Assembly (NCBI GenBank): GCA_965231815.1
Contig: OZ246890.1
Coordinates: forward strand, 2,728,001-2,792,000
DNA: 64,000 nucleotides
Origin: JAPPFW01 sp965231815
Lineage (GTDB): Bacteria > Actinomycetota > Acidimicrobiia > Spongiisociales > Spongiisociaceae
Direction of reading: 5' to 3'
Positions 53,509-61,506 of this stretch are shown one piece after another; position 1 is the first letter of the stretch; the number at the start of each line of letters is the position of its first letter. The notes beneath the pieces were generated by a model that did no database searches, was not told where the DNA came from, and saw only the letters and a list, made by a program, of their open reading frames with translations. The position numbers were made by a program, and so were the translations under genes.

Positions 53509-55152
53509 ATGGCAGCTAAGGATCTTCGTTTCAACGAGGACGCTCGGCGCGGTCTGGAGGCAGGCGTTAACAAGCTTGCCGACGTGGTCAAGGTAACCCT
53601 TGGCCCCAAGGGCCGCAACGTCGTGCTCGAGAAGAAGTGGGGCGCTCCGACGATTACCAACGACGGGGTAACCATCGCCAAGGAAATAGAGTTCGATGAC
53701 CCGTGGGAAAACATGGGCGCTCAACTCGCCAAGGAAGTTGCGACCAAGACCAACGACGTGGCCGGTGACGGAACAACCACCGCCACCGTACTGGCCCAAG
53801 CCATGGTCCGGGAAGGTCTGCGCAACCTGGCGGCGGGCGCCAACCCGATGGGTCTCAAGCGAGGCATCGAGTCGGCCGTAGGATCGGTCGTCGATTTCAT
53901 CGGTGGCTTCTCGCAAAACGTACAGGACATCGACGGTGGCGTGGCCTCGGTGGCGGCCATATCGGCTGCTGATCCCGAGATCGGTACGACCATCGCCGAA
54001 GCGTTCGAGAGTGTCGGCAAGGACGGCGTGATCACGGTGGAAGAGGGCCAGACCTTCGGGTTGGAACTCGAATTCACCGAGGGCATGCAGTTTGACAAGG
54101 GCTACATCTCTCCCTACTTCATCACCGACCCCGATACCCAGGAAGCGGTGCTGGATGATCCCTACATCCTGATCGCCAACCAGAAGATCAGCTCGGTCAA
54201 CGACATGCTTCCGGTACTCGAGAAGATCATGCAGACCGGAAAGCCGGTAATGGTACTGGCCGAGGACGTGGAGGGCGAAGCTCTTGCCACGCTGGTCGTC
54301 AACAAGATACGCGGCACCTTCGCATCCCTGGCCGTCAAGGCTCCCGGATTCGGAGAGCGGCGCAAGGCCATGCTGCAGGACATCGCCATCCTTACCGGCG
54401 GTACGGTGATCTCGGAGGAAGTCGGACTCAAGCTCGACGGCGTTGCTGTCGATATGTTGGGCCGTGCCCGCCGGGTAATCGTCGCCAAGGACAACACCAC
54501 CATCGTGGATGGCGCCGGGAATGAGTCGGATGTCAGGGCTCGGATCCGCCAGATCGAGCGGGAGATCGACAACACCGACTCCGACTGGGATCGTGAGAAG
54601 CTGCAGGAGCGCCTGGCCAAGTTGGCCGGTGGCGTATCCGTCATCAAGGTAGGCGCCGCCACCGAGGTGGAACTCAAGGAGAAGAAGCACCGGATCGAAG
54701 ATGCGGTATCCGCGACCCGGGCTTCTGTCGAGGAAGGAATCGTAGCCGGTGGGGGAGTGACCCTGCTCCGCGCCCAGTCGGCGATCGACTCCCTAAACGG
54801 AGGTAGCTCCGACGAGTCTGTCGGTCGATCGATCGTGCGTCGCGCCCTGGAGGAACCCATCCGCCAGATCGCCGACAACGGTGGCTACGAGCCCGGCGTG
54901 GTCGTAGACAAGGTGCGCAATGGCGAAGGCCCGTTCGGTTTCAACGCCGCAACCGGGACCTACGAGGACCTGCTGGATGCCGGTATTCTCGATCCGGCCA
55001 AGGTAACCCGGTCGACGGTCCAGAACGCAGCGTCCATCGCGGCACTGCTCCTGACCACCTCCGCTCTGGTAGCGGAGCACAAAGAAGAGGGCCCCCCGCC
55101 GGGCGGTGACCACGGTCACCCCGGTGGCGGAGCTCCCGGAATGGACTTCTAA
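53509..55152 (+). CDS. groEL: Chaperonin GroEL
   Basis: The 547-residue GroEL starts at ATG 53509 with GAGGAAGGA upstream. It has KVTLGPKGRNVVLEK, the ATP-site DGVTIAKEI and GDGTTTATVLAQA, and the apical-domain segment KAPGFGERRKAMLQDIAILTGG. The C-terminal tail is Gly/His/Pro-rich (GGDHGHPGGGAPGMDF) rather than the GGM repeats of many species; a His-rich tail is common in the first GroEL of actinobacteria. It folds proteins together with GroES. Confidence 0.98.
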   Translation: MAAKDLRFNEDARRGLEAGVNKLADVVKVTLGPKGRNVVLEKKWGAPTITNDGVTIAKEIEFDDPWENMGAQLAKEVATKTNDVAGDGTTTATVLAQAMVREGLRNLAAGANPMGLKRGIESAVGSVVDFIGGFSQNVQDIDGGVASVAAISAADPEIGTTIAEAFESVGKDGVITVEEGQTFGLELEFTEGMQFDKGYISPYFITDPDTQEAVLDDPYILIANQKISSVNDMLPVLEKIMQTGKPVMVLAEDVEGEALATLVVNKIRGTFASLAVKAPGFGERRKAMLQDIAILTGGTVISEEVGLKLDGVAVDMLGRARRVIVAKDNTTIVDGAGNESDVRARIRQIEREIDNTDSDWDREKLQERLAKLAGGVSVIKVGAATEVELKEKKHRIEDAVSATRASVEEGIVAGGGVTLLRAQSAIDSLNGGSSDESVGRSIVRRALEEPIRQIADNGGYEPGVVVDKVRNGEGPFGFNAATGTYEDLLDAGILDPAKVTRSTVQNAASIAALLLTTSALVAEHKEEGPPPGGDHGHPGGGAPGMDF

Positions 55153-55182
55153 GCACAGGGAGTTCACTTCCAAAACACTGAC

Positions 55183-55216
55183 CGGGTGGGCCCGTCCGCG
55201 AGGACGGGCCCACCCG
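55183..55216 (+). terminator. Strong hairpin after groEL
   Basis: CGGGTGGGCCCGTCC-GCGA-GGACGGGCCCACCCG is a perfect 15-bp GC-rich stem 30 bp after the groEL stop. There is no T-tract, so release would depend on hairpin strength or Rho. Confidence 0.75.
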
Positions 55217-55291
55217 CGTCCTGAGGATGCCGGTCGTCCGGCTTCGGACCGGAGGCCGACACAAGGTTCCCTGAGGTCTATAGTGCCCTCA

Positions 55292-56281
55292 ATGCAGCAT
55301 TTACCTTTCACCCAGTCCCTGCCCAGAGTCGACTTGGCTCTCAAACCAACCCCGCTTCAGGAGTTTCCCAGGCTGAGAGAAACCTGGGGTGGACCCCATG
55401 TCTGGGTCAAGCGAGACGATTTGACCGGCTTCGGATTGTCGGGCAATAAAGTACGTAAACTGGAGTTTCATCTGGCGGCAGCCCGGGAAGCGGAAGCCGA
55501 CACGGTCATCACCTGCGGAGCGGTCCAGTCCAACCATTGCCGGGCTACCGCTCTTGCCTGTGCCCGGTTGGGGTTCAAGGTACATCTGGTACTTCGCACC
55601 CAGGATGGCGCCGCACCCGATAAGGCAGTCGCAAACTTGTTCATCGACACGCTGGCCGGCGCCAGTATCCGCTACATATCCGTGGCTGATTGGGAGCATA
55701 GGGACGAGATCATGGCGGAGGAGGCGGCTCGGTTGGCCGAGCAGGGCGCCAAGAGTTGGATCATCCCTCAGGGCGCCTCCGACCGGCTCGGTATGTGGGG
55801 AATGCATCTGGGATTCCGGGAGTTGATCGAGCAGATCCCCCAGGAGATCGGCGCCGACGTGGCCGAGATATGGCACACCGGTTCCTCGGGAGGCACTACG
55901 TCGGGATTCGGATGGGCGGCGGACCGGACCGGGTATCAAACACCCATAGTGGCCCTCTGTATCTCCGAGCCCGCCGAATCACTGGTTGCCCGGATTACCC
56001 GAATCTGGAGCTCGGGTGTGGAACTGTTCGGTGGTGAGATGCCCAACCCACCACTCGAGTGCATAGACCGCTACCTGACCGGAGGATACGCCCAGGTAAC
56101 CGAGGAGTTGGTCGAAACCCAAGCCGAAGCCACCCGGCTGACCGGCCTCCTGTTCGACCCCACCTATACCGGCAAAGCGATATACGGCCTCCGAAAGGAG
56201 ATCGCGGCGGGTCGTTTCTCCGACGACGATCATGTGGTGTTCTGGCATACCGGGGGTGGATTCGGCGCGCTGGTCGGGTAA
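55292..56281 (+). CDS. D-cysteine desulfhydrase/ACC deaminase-family PLP enzyme
   Basis: The 329-residue protein starts at ATG 55292. PLP-site features are VKRDDLTGFGLSGNKVRKLEF with the Schiff-base Lys (~residue 51), CGAVQSNHCRATA (~75), HTGSSGGTTSGF (~195) and WHTGGGFGALVG at the C-terminus. Enzymes of this group deaminate D-cysteine, D-amino acids or aminocyclopropane carboxylate. It follows the groEL hairpin and is probably transcribed alone. Confidence 0.88.
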   Translation: MQHLPFTQSLPRVDLALKPTPLQEFPRLRETWGGPHVWVKRDDLTGFGLSGNKVRKLEFHLAAAREAEADTVITCGAVQSNHCRATALACARLGFKVHLVLRTQDGAAPDKAVANLFIDTLAGASIRYISVADWEHRDEIMAEEAARLAEQGAKSWIIPQGASDRLGMWGMHLGFRELIEQIPQEIGADVAEIWHTGSSGGTTSGFGWAADRTGYQTPIVALCISEPAESLVARITRIWSSGVELFGGEMPNPPLECIDRYLTGGYAQVTEELVETQAEATRLTGLLFDPTYTGKAIYGLRKEIAAGRFSDDDHVVFWHTGGGFGALVG

Positions 56282-56402
56282 CCGGACCCAGCCTCATTCG
56301 CCTCCATCAACCGGAAGCAGGGACCGGTATCTCCACTCCGAGGTTGGGCATTCCAACGCTTCACATAGCCAGATGGTTTGTTATCAGGTCGATCTCCGGT
56401 CT

Positions 56403-56515
56403 TAGGAGGGCCCTAAAAACGAATCTTGCGGGTTCGGAGGTCGGCCAACCGCCTGTTCAGAAAGTTGCGGATTAGCGGCTGAACCCCTTTGTACGGCGTT
56501 TCTCAGACCCTCCTA
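56403..56515. repeat. 115-bp inverted-repeat element, copy 4 (MITE-like), inverted
   Basis: On the minus strand the copy reads TAGGAGGGTCTGAGAAAC... and ends ...TTTTTAGGGCCCTCCTA. It starts in the stop codon of the minus-strand gene at 56513-56908. Excision with one TA would leave TAA, an intact stop. Confidence 0.82.
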
Positions 56516-56908
56516 GACCAGCGCCGCGGCCTTCTCCATCCAGCCGGATAAGCGATCCTCATCAATGCCTGTCTGCTCTGCGAGTTCTTTAGCATTTGCG
56601 ATCGCGAGTTGCTTGACAGTGCTGATACCGGCTGACTCGAGACGCTCGGCATCTTCGGATGACACGCCGAGAACATCTACGAGCGTGGTGGAGGGCGGGG
56701 GACCTTCCTCCACTTCCGGCGCCTCCTGCTCAGGTGTTGCTTCCGGCGCCTCCTGCTCTGGCGCAGGTTCCGGTGCCTGAGGCTCCGGCGCAGGTTCCGG
56801 CGTCTGGGGCTCGCGGTTCAGCGTCATACCGACTAAGCGGTGCCTCACCAGCCATCCGACCGCGCCCAGGCCACCGAGGAATGCAAAAAACTTAAGTAAC
56901 CGCTTCAT
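56513..56908 (-). CDS. Membrane-anchored helix-hairpin-helix protein with Pro/Glu repeats
   Basis: The 131-residue protein has an N-terminal membrane anchor (MKRLLKFFAFLGGLGAVGWLV). It is followed by a Pro/Glu/Ala repeat linker (PEPAPEPQAPEPAPEQEAPE, residues ~37-70) and a C-terminal helix-hairpin-helix/DUF4332-like domain (LVDVLGVSSEDAERLESAGISTVKQLAIANAKELAEQTGIDEDRLSGWMEKAAAL). Such domains bind DNA or proteins, so this one would sit close to the membrane. Its TAG stop is formed by a repeat element. Function is unknown. Confidence 0.72.
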   Translation of the reverse strand: MKRLLKFFAFLGGLGAVGWLVRHRLVGMTLNREPQTPEPAPEPQAPEPAPEQEAPEATPEQEAPEVEEGPPPSTTLVDVLGVSSEDAERLESAGISTVKQLAIANAKELAEQTGIDEDRLSGWMEKAAALV

Positions 56909-57041
56909 GACTCGCCTCTATCCTCCAGAATCCACTTGGTCGTTGATCGACACTCAAGTGCGGCCAATGATACCCGTCGCCGAGGCCTACCGTCACTCGC
57001 TGGGATATCCGCTAGCCTCTTTCCGACAAAGGAGAGCCGGA

Positions 57042-58064
57042 TTGAAGATCGACTTTCATCTCCCCAGCGGTCCCCTCACGACGGTTCGACGCCAAACCGC
57101 TCGGGCTCGCAGCATCGGATATGACGGCATCTTCACTTCCGATACCGCCCACGACCCGTTTCTCCGAGTCGCTGTCGCCGCCGAGGAGGCTCCCGACCTG
57201 GATATCGGCACGGCGGTGGCGGTAGCCTTCGCCCGTTCTCCGATGACCGTAGCGCAGGCGGCGTGGGACCTCGCCACCCTTACGCAAGGCAGGTTCCTGC
57301 TGGGGCTGGGAACCCAGGTCAGAGCACATATCGAACGTAGGTTCTCCATGCCCTGGGGATCGCCCGCCCGTAGGTTGGGGGAATACATAAGGGCGTTGCG
57401 CGCCATATGGACTGCCTGGCAGCAAGGTGAACCCCTCCGCTTTAGAGGCGAGTTCTACTCGTTCACGCTGATGACGCCGTTCTTCGATCCGGGACCGATC
57501 GACCACCCGGACATCCCGGTCTACATCGCCGGGGTAGGACCCCGAATGGCGCGTCTGGCCGGGGAGTCGGGCGACGGGTTTCACGTACATCCCTTCCATA
57601 CCGTTCGGTTCCTTCGCGAGGTGACGCTACCCGCGATCAGAGAAGGAACCGCGCAAGCAGGCAGGAGTCCGGATCAGGTAGAAATGGCATCCAGCGTGTT
57701 CGTCATCACCGGCCGCGACCGCAAAGAGATGGAGACGATGCGTAGCCAGGTCAGACGACAGATCGCCTTCTACGCATCGACCCCGGTCTATCGACGAGTT
57801 CTGGAACTGCATGGATGGGGCTTCGGCCCACGCCTGACCGCAATGTCAAAACGGGGACAATGGGAAAATATGGCCGAGCGGATAACCGATGAGGTGGTTT
57901 CGAAGGTAGCTGTGGAAGCTCCTCTCACCGAACTGGGTGATGCACTCCGCTCCCGCTACGAGGGCATCCTCGACCGGATCGGCTTGTACAACCTCGACAT
58001 CGATGATTGCGGGATCACCGACCGGGAACTATCGGTCATCCTGTCGGCGGTACGCGGCTGCTAA
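57042..58064 (+). CDS. LLM-class flavin/F420-dependent oxidoreductase
   Basis: The 340-residue luciferase-like TIM-barrel protein starts at TTG 57042 (AAAGGAG 7 bp upstream), which begins the fold at LKIDFHLPSG. Features are ARSIGYDGIFTSDTAHDPFLR, IGTAVAVAFARSPMTVAQAAWDLATLTQGRFLLGLGTQV (~residues 65-100), the substrate-domain segment IPVYIAGVGPRMARLAGESGDGFHVHPF (~165-192), and TIGR03617-like DEVV/TELGDAL. It oxidises or reduces an unknown substrate using F420 or FMN. The protein can also be read from an upstream in-frame start. Confidence 0.85.
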   Translation: MKIDFHLPSGPLTTVRRQTARARSIGYDGIFTSDTAHDPFLRVAVAAEEAPDLDIGTAVAVAFARSPMTVAQAAWDLATLTQGRFLLGLGTQVRAHIERRFSMPWGSPARRLGEYIRALRAIWTAWQQGEPLRFRGEFYSFTLMTPFFDPGPIDHPDIPVYIAGVGPRMARLAGESGDGFHVHPFHTVRFLREVTLPAIREGTAQAGRSPDQVEMASSVFVITGRDRKEMETMRSQVRRQIAFYASTPVYRRVLELHGWGFGPRLTAMSKRGQWENMAERITDEVVSKVAVEAPLTELGDALRSRYEGILDRIGLYNLDIDDCGITDRELSVILSAVRGC

Positions 58065-58282
58065 TCCGGACGCCGTACGAAACGGTTGCCGGCGCCGGAC
58101 CTATGGCCGGCCAGGAAGGTCCATCACTGACTGCCACCAAACTCTCCTATCAATCGCGAGCGGAATGTACACGTCCTGGTAGTCGACAAAACCATGACCT
58201 GGTCAGCCATTTCTCATATCCGGAGGCACCCCATGACCCGATTCCATATCGGCGGCGGGCGCTTCGGTGTAGGGTGCGGCGC

Positions 58283-58786
58283 ATGGCTAAGGGGCTCAAC
58301 GAAAGGTCCGCCACTAGGAACCGGACCCACCTTCGCATGCCGATGAGAGGCGGCTTCGAGTTGTCCGCCGACCTCTACTACCGAGAGTCCTACGATCCCT
58401 CCCCGGCGATCATCAAATATCATCCCTACCGCAACGAGGACCTGCTACGGGATCCAACCTCTGATCGCGCCAACCGCTACGCCGCCCACGGGTACAGCAC
58501 CACCCTGCCCTGCCTAGCTCACGCCCGCCCAAGCTCCACCCAGCCTGACCGCCGTTCTCGATCTACCGCGAGTGGGGCGGCTACGAGAACAACCATCAAG
58601 GCGACCACTCTCATCATCGGTGGCCGGCGCGACATCGTCGTTCCCGGTCCCTCCAACATGTACATGAACTCGAATCCAGACGTTGCCGAGTATGTGATGT
58701 TCGACCCATACCTGCGCCTCGCTCTCACCGACAGGTTGCCCGATCTCGCCCGCCGGAATGCCTCGACGCCGAGTGGCTCCCTGTGA
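58283..58786 (+). pseudogene. CocE/NonD-type hydrolase remnant
   Basis: The open frame reads MAKGLNERSATRNRTHLRMPMRGGFELSADLYYRESYDPSPAIIKYHPYRNEDL...YAAHGYS, matching the N-terminus of CocE/X-Pro dipeptidyl-peptidase hydrolases. The catalytic Ser/Asp/His region and most of the ~550 residues are missing; a C-terminal scrap (TTLIIGGRRDI) is joined after a deletion. The stop overlaps the GTG start of the aminotransferase (GTGA), so the truncated frame may still serve translational coupling. Confidence 0.7.
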
Positions 58787-60168
58787 CCATCGACGCGAAT
58801 TACGGATCGGCGCTCGATCAGGACCGCTCCCACATCATCCATCCGTTCAGCCAACTCGCCACCACCGAGGTCACTTCGGATGACATGTACGTTAGGGGCG
58901 CCGGGTGCTATCTGGAAGATGCTCGAGGGAACCGCCTGTTCGACGCCAACGCCGGGCTTTGGTGTGTCAACATCGGTTATGGGCGGGGCGAGATGGTCGA
59001 GGCTATCCGGGAACAGGCGGCCCGGATGAGTTACGGGCAGATCTTCGCGCGGAACGCCAACCTGCCGTCTGCCGAGCTAGCCGCTCGCATCGCCGATCTA
59101 GGCCCCGCAGGAATGAACCGGGTCTTCCTGGGCACCGGTGGGTCGATCGCCAACGAGACCGCTATCCGGACCGCTCATCACTACTTCAGACTCCAAGATC
59201 GCGACAGCAAACGGTTGGTGCTTAGCGTCGACGGGTCCTACCACGGCTCCACCTACCTGGCTGCCTCGCTGACCTTCTCCGGCAACTACCACGAGACGTT
59301 TCATGTGGCTGAAGTGGCCCGCTCGATCGCCGCGCCCTACCCGTACCGGGCACCGGATGGATTGGAAGGGAACCTGTTCGTAGACTACTTGGGGAACGAT
59401 CTGGAACGGGCCATTGCCCGATTAGGTGTCGACAACATCGCCTGCTTCATCCTCGAGCCTGTCCTGGGGGCGGGAGGGGTCATCGTGCCGCCGGAGGGCT
59501 ACCACGCCCGCATGGTGGAGGTCTGCCACGCCAACGACATACTCGTGATCGCCGACGAGGTGGTGACAGGATTCGGTCGGCTGGGCCACTTCATGGCCGC
59601 CGAGCCGGTATTCGGAATGCAGGCCGATCTGGTCAGCCTTGGAAAGGGGATCAGTTCCGGATACCAACCCCTGTCCGCAACCCTCGTGTCAGACCGTATC
59701 CACGAGGTCATCAGCGGATCCAAGGAACCGGATCGCATCTACGCCCACGGATTCACCCACTCGGGACACCCGATATGCTGCGCAGCCGGTCTGGCCAACA
59801 TCGACATCATGGAACGCGAGGACATCTGCGGCCACGTCATCCGGGTGGGCGCCACATTCCAGGACGGCCTGAAGGAACTCTACGGGTCCCCCCTGGTGGG
59901 GGAGGTAAGGGGCATGGGTTTCATGGCCGCGGTCGAGCTCGTAGCGGACCGGGACACCAAGGAGATATTCCCCTCCGAAGTGGACATTTCAGGTCGGGTC
60001 GAGGCGCATTGCCGGAACCAAGGCCTGATCGTGCGACCCCTCCGCCAGCACATCATCCTGTCGCCTCCCTTGATAATGACAGCAGAAGAGGGTGACCGGG
60101 TGGTCGGCGTGGTCGGCCGGAGCTTGGAGCGGGTGGAGTCGGACCTGCGGAAAGAAGGATTTCTGTGA
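58783..60168 (+). CDS. Class III PLP aminotransferase
   Basis: The 461-residue protein (GTG start) is an omega-amino acid/pyruvate-type aminotransferase. It has NAGLWCVNIGYGR, FLGTGGSIANETAIRTAHHYF (~residue 108), DGSYHGSTYLAAS, EPVLGAGGVIVPPEGY, IADEVVTGFGRLG (~255) with the PLP Asp, and SLGKGISSGYQPLSA with the Schiff-base Lys (~290). It transfers an amino group from an omega-amino acid or amine to a keto acid. It is followed by a phosphotriesterase-like gene and a 5-oxoprolinase gene, suggesting catabolism of an amino compound. Confidence 0.92.
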   Translation: MTIDANYGSALDQDRSHIIHPFSQLATTEVTSDDMYVRGAGCYLEDARGNRLFDANAGLWCVNIGYGRGEMVEAIREQAARMSYGQIFARNANLPSAELAARIADLGPAGMNRVFLGTGGSIANETAIRTAHHYFRLQDRDSKRLVLSVDGSYHGSTYLAASLTFSGNYHETFHVAEVARSIAAPYPYRAPDGLEGNLFVDYLGNDLERAIARLGVDNIACFILEPVLGAGGVIVPPEGYHARMVEVCHANDILVIADEVVTGFGRLGHFMAAEPVFGMQADLVSLGKGISSGYQPLSATLVSDRIHEVISGSKEPDRIYAHGFTHSGHPICCAAGLANIDIMEREDICGHVIRVGATFQDGLKELYGSPLVGEVRGMGFMAAVELVADRDTKEIFPSEVDISGRVEAHCRNQGLIVRPLRQHIILSPPLIMTAEEGDRVVGVVGRSLERVESDLRKEGFL

Positions 60169-60394
60169 CCCGGGGGGACGCAATCGCATCCACCGGAGAT
60201 CGCCGGGAACGGTCGCGCCGTTCGGTCTGCCCCAGACCGGGACCACCCCGCGCCAAGACGTAGGAACCGTAGCGGGATCGCAGCAGACCGGTTCTCACCC
60301 GCCCACTCTCCACGTTTCCGCGCAGCCTCAGCTATGGCCGCCACTACGCTCGAACCGATAAGATCCGATCTCTACGATGAGGAGCTTCCGGCTG
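60169..60394. other. 226-bp intergenic region
   Basis: Nothing beyond a ribosome-binding site for the phosphotriesterase-like gene was recognised here. Confidence 0.4.
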
Positions 60395-61480
60395 ATGAAC
60401 TTGATCCAGACGGTTACCGGACCGCTGCATCCCGACGATTTGGGCGTCGTATCCCTCCACGAACACGTCTACTCGGGTGGTGGGCCCGCCCTCTATGCAG
60501 ACCGGGAGGACTATTCGGACTTCCCCTACTGGGACCTTCCGATCACCATCGACATCCTCGGCGCCCTCCGTAGAGGGGCCCCAAATCGTGAGAACATGTC
60601 CCTCAACGACGAGGGGATCGCCACCGAGGAACTCGGCTACTTCGCCGCCTTGGGTGGAAGGACGGTGGTCGACAACACAGGCCTAGGCCTCAACCGCGAT
60701 CCGGAAGCCCTTCGCCGGATCGCCGAGGCCACCGGACTCAACATCATCACGACCACCGGGTTCTACAAACACGACATGCACCCTCCATGGGTCAGGAAGA
60801 TGAACGCCGATCAGGTGGCCGATCTTATGGTGGAGGAGATCGAAGAGGGGATCGCGGGCTCGGGCATCCGGGCCGGATCCATCGGCGAGTGCGCCTGCTC
60901 GGAGGATCCGCTTCCCTACCACCCTGAGGAAGAGAAGATCCTGAGGGCGGCATGCCGGGCCCAGATCCGGACCGGGGTGGGCTTTACCATCCACCCCTCG
61001 ATCTTCAATGCCCGTCAAGGCGGCATCGCCACCGTTGGCGAGGCATATGTAGACCTGATCGAGGAGGAGGGCGCCGACCTCGGCAGCTTCTACCTGAGCC
61101 ACTGCGACCTGAGCCTGGACCATCTCGACTATCACCGCAGGCTCCTCGACCGGGGCGCCACGATCTCCTACGACACCTTCGGGTACGAGGGCATCAACTC
61201 GCCTGAGTTCCTGGGGGGATGCCGCATGCCCTCCGACATCGAACGGGTGAACTGCATAGCCGCCCTCTGCGAGGAGGGTTACGACCGCCAGATCGTGATG
61301 GCCCAGGACGTGGGGATGCGGATGCTCTGGAAGCGTTACGGCGGGTCGGGGTACTCGCTGGTGCTCGAATGGGCGGTGCCCTTGCTACGGCAGCAGGGAG
61401 TCACCGAGCAGCAGATCCACAACATGCTGGTGGAGAACCCCAAGCGGATCCTGACCCCCACCCCGGGTGGTACGGGGTAG
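60395..61480 (+). CDS. Phosphotriesterase-family metal hydrolase, intact copy
   Basis: The ~361-residue protein starts at ATG 60395 (GAGGAG upstream). Family metal ligands are LHEHVY (~residue 21), the bridging Glu in GSIGECACSE (~165), TIHPSI (~200), LSHCDLS (~232) and MAQDVGM (~300). It is a paralogue of the frameshifted gene at 12388. Both have Glu instead of the carboxylated Lys of true phosphotriesterases, typical of the PHP branch of unknown substrate. It sits between the aminotransferase and oxoprolinase genes. Confidence 0.88.
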   Translation: MNLIQTVTGPLHPDDLGVVSLHEHVYSGGGPALYADREDYSDFPYWDLPITIDILGALRRGAPNRENMSLNDEGIATEELGYFAALGGRTVVDNTGLGLNRDPEALRRIAEATGLNIITTTGFYKHDMHPPWVRKMNADQVADLMVEEIEEGIAGSGIRAGSIGECACSEDPLPYHPEEEKILRAACRAQIRTGVGFTIHPSIFNARQGGIATVGEAYVDLIEEEGADLGSFYLSHCDLSLDHLDYHRRLLDRGATISYDTFGYEGINSPEFLGGCRMPSDIERVNCIAALCEEGYDRQIVMAQDVGMRMLWKRYGGSGYSLVLEWAVPLLRQQGVTEQQIHNMLVENPKRILTPTPGGTG

Positions 61481-61506
61481 GCATCGGAGCGACCAGAGGA
61501 CCGGTG

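Noticed and set aside
53491..54690. 399-codon minus-strand frame
   Set aside because: Antisense shadow of groEL.
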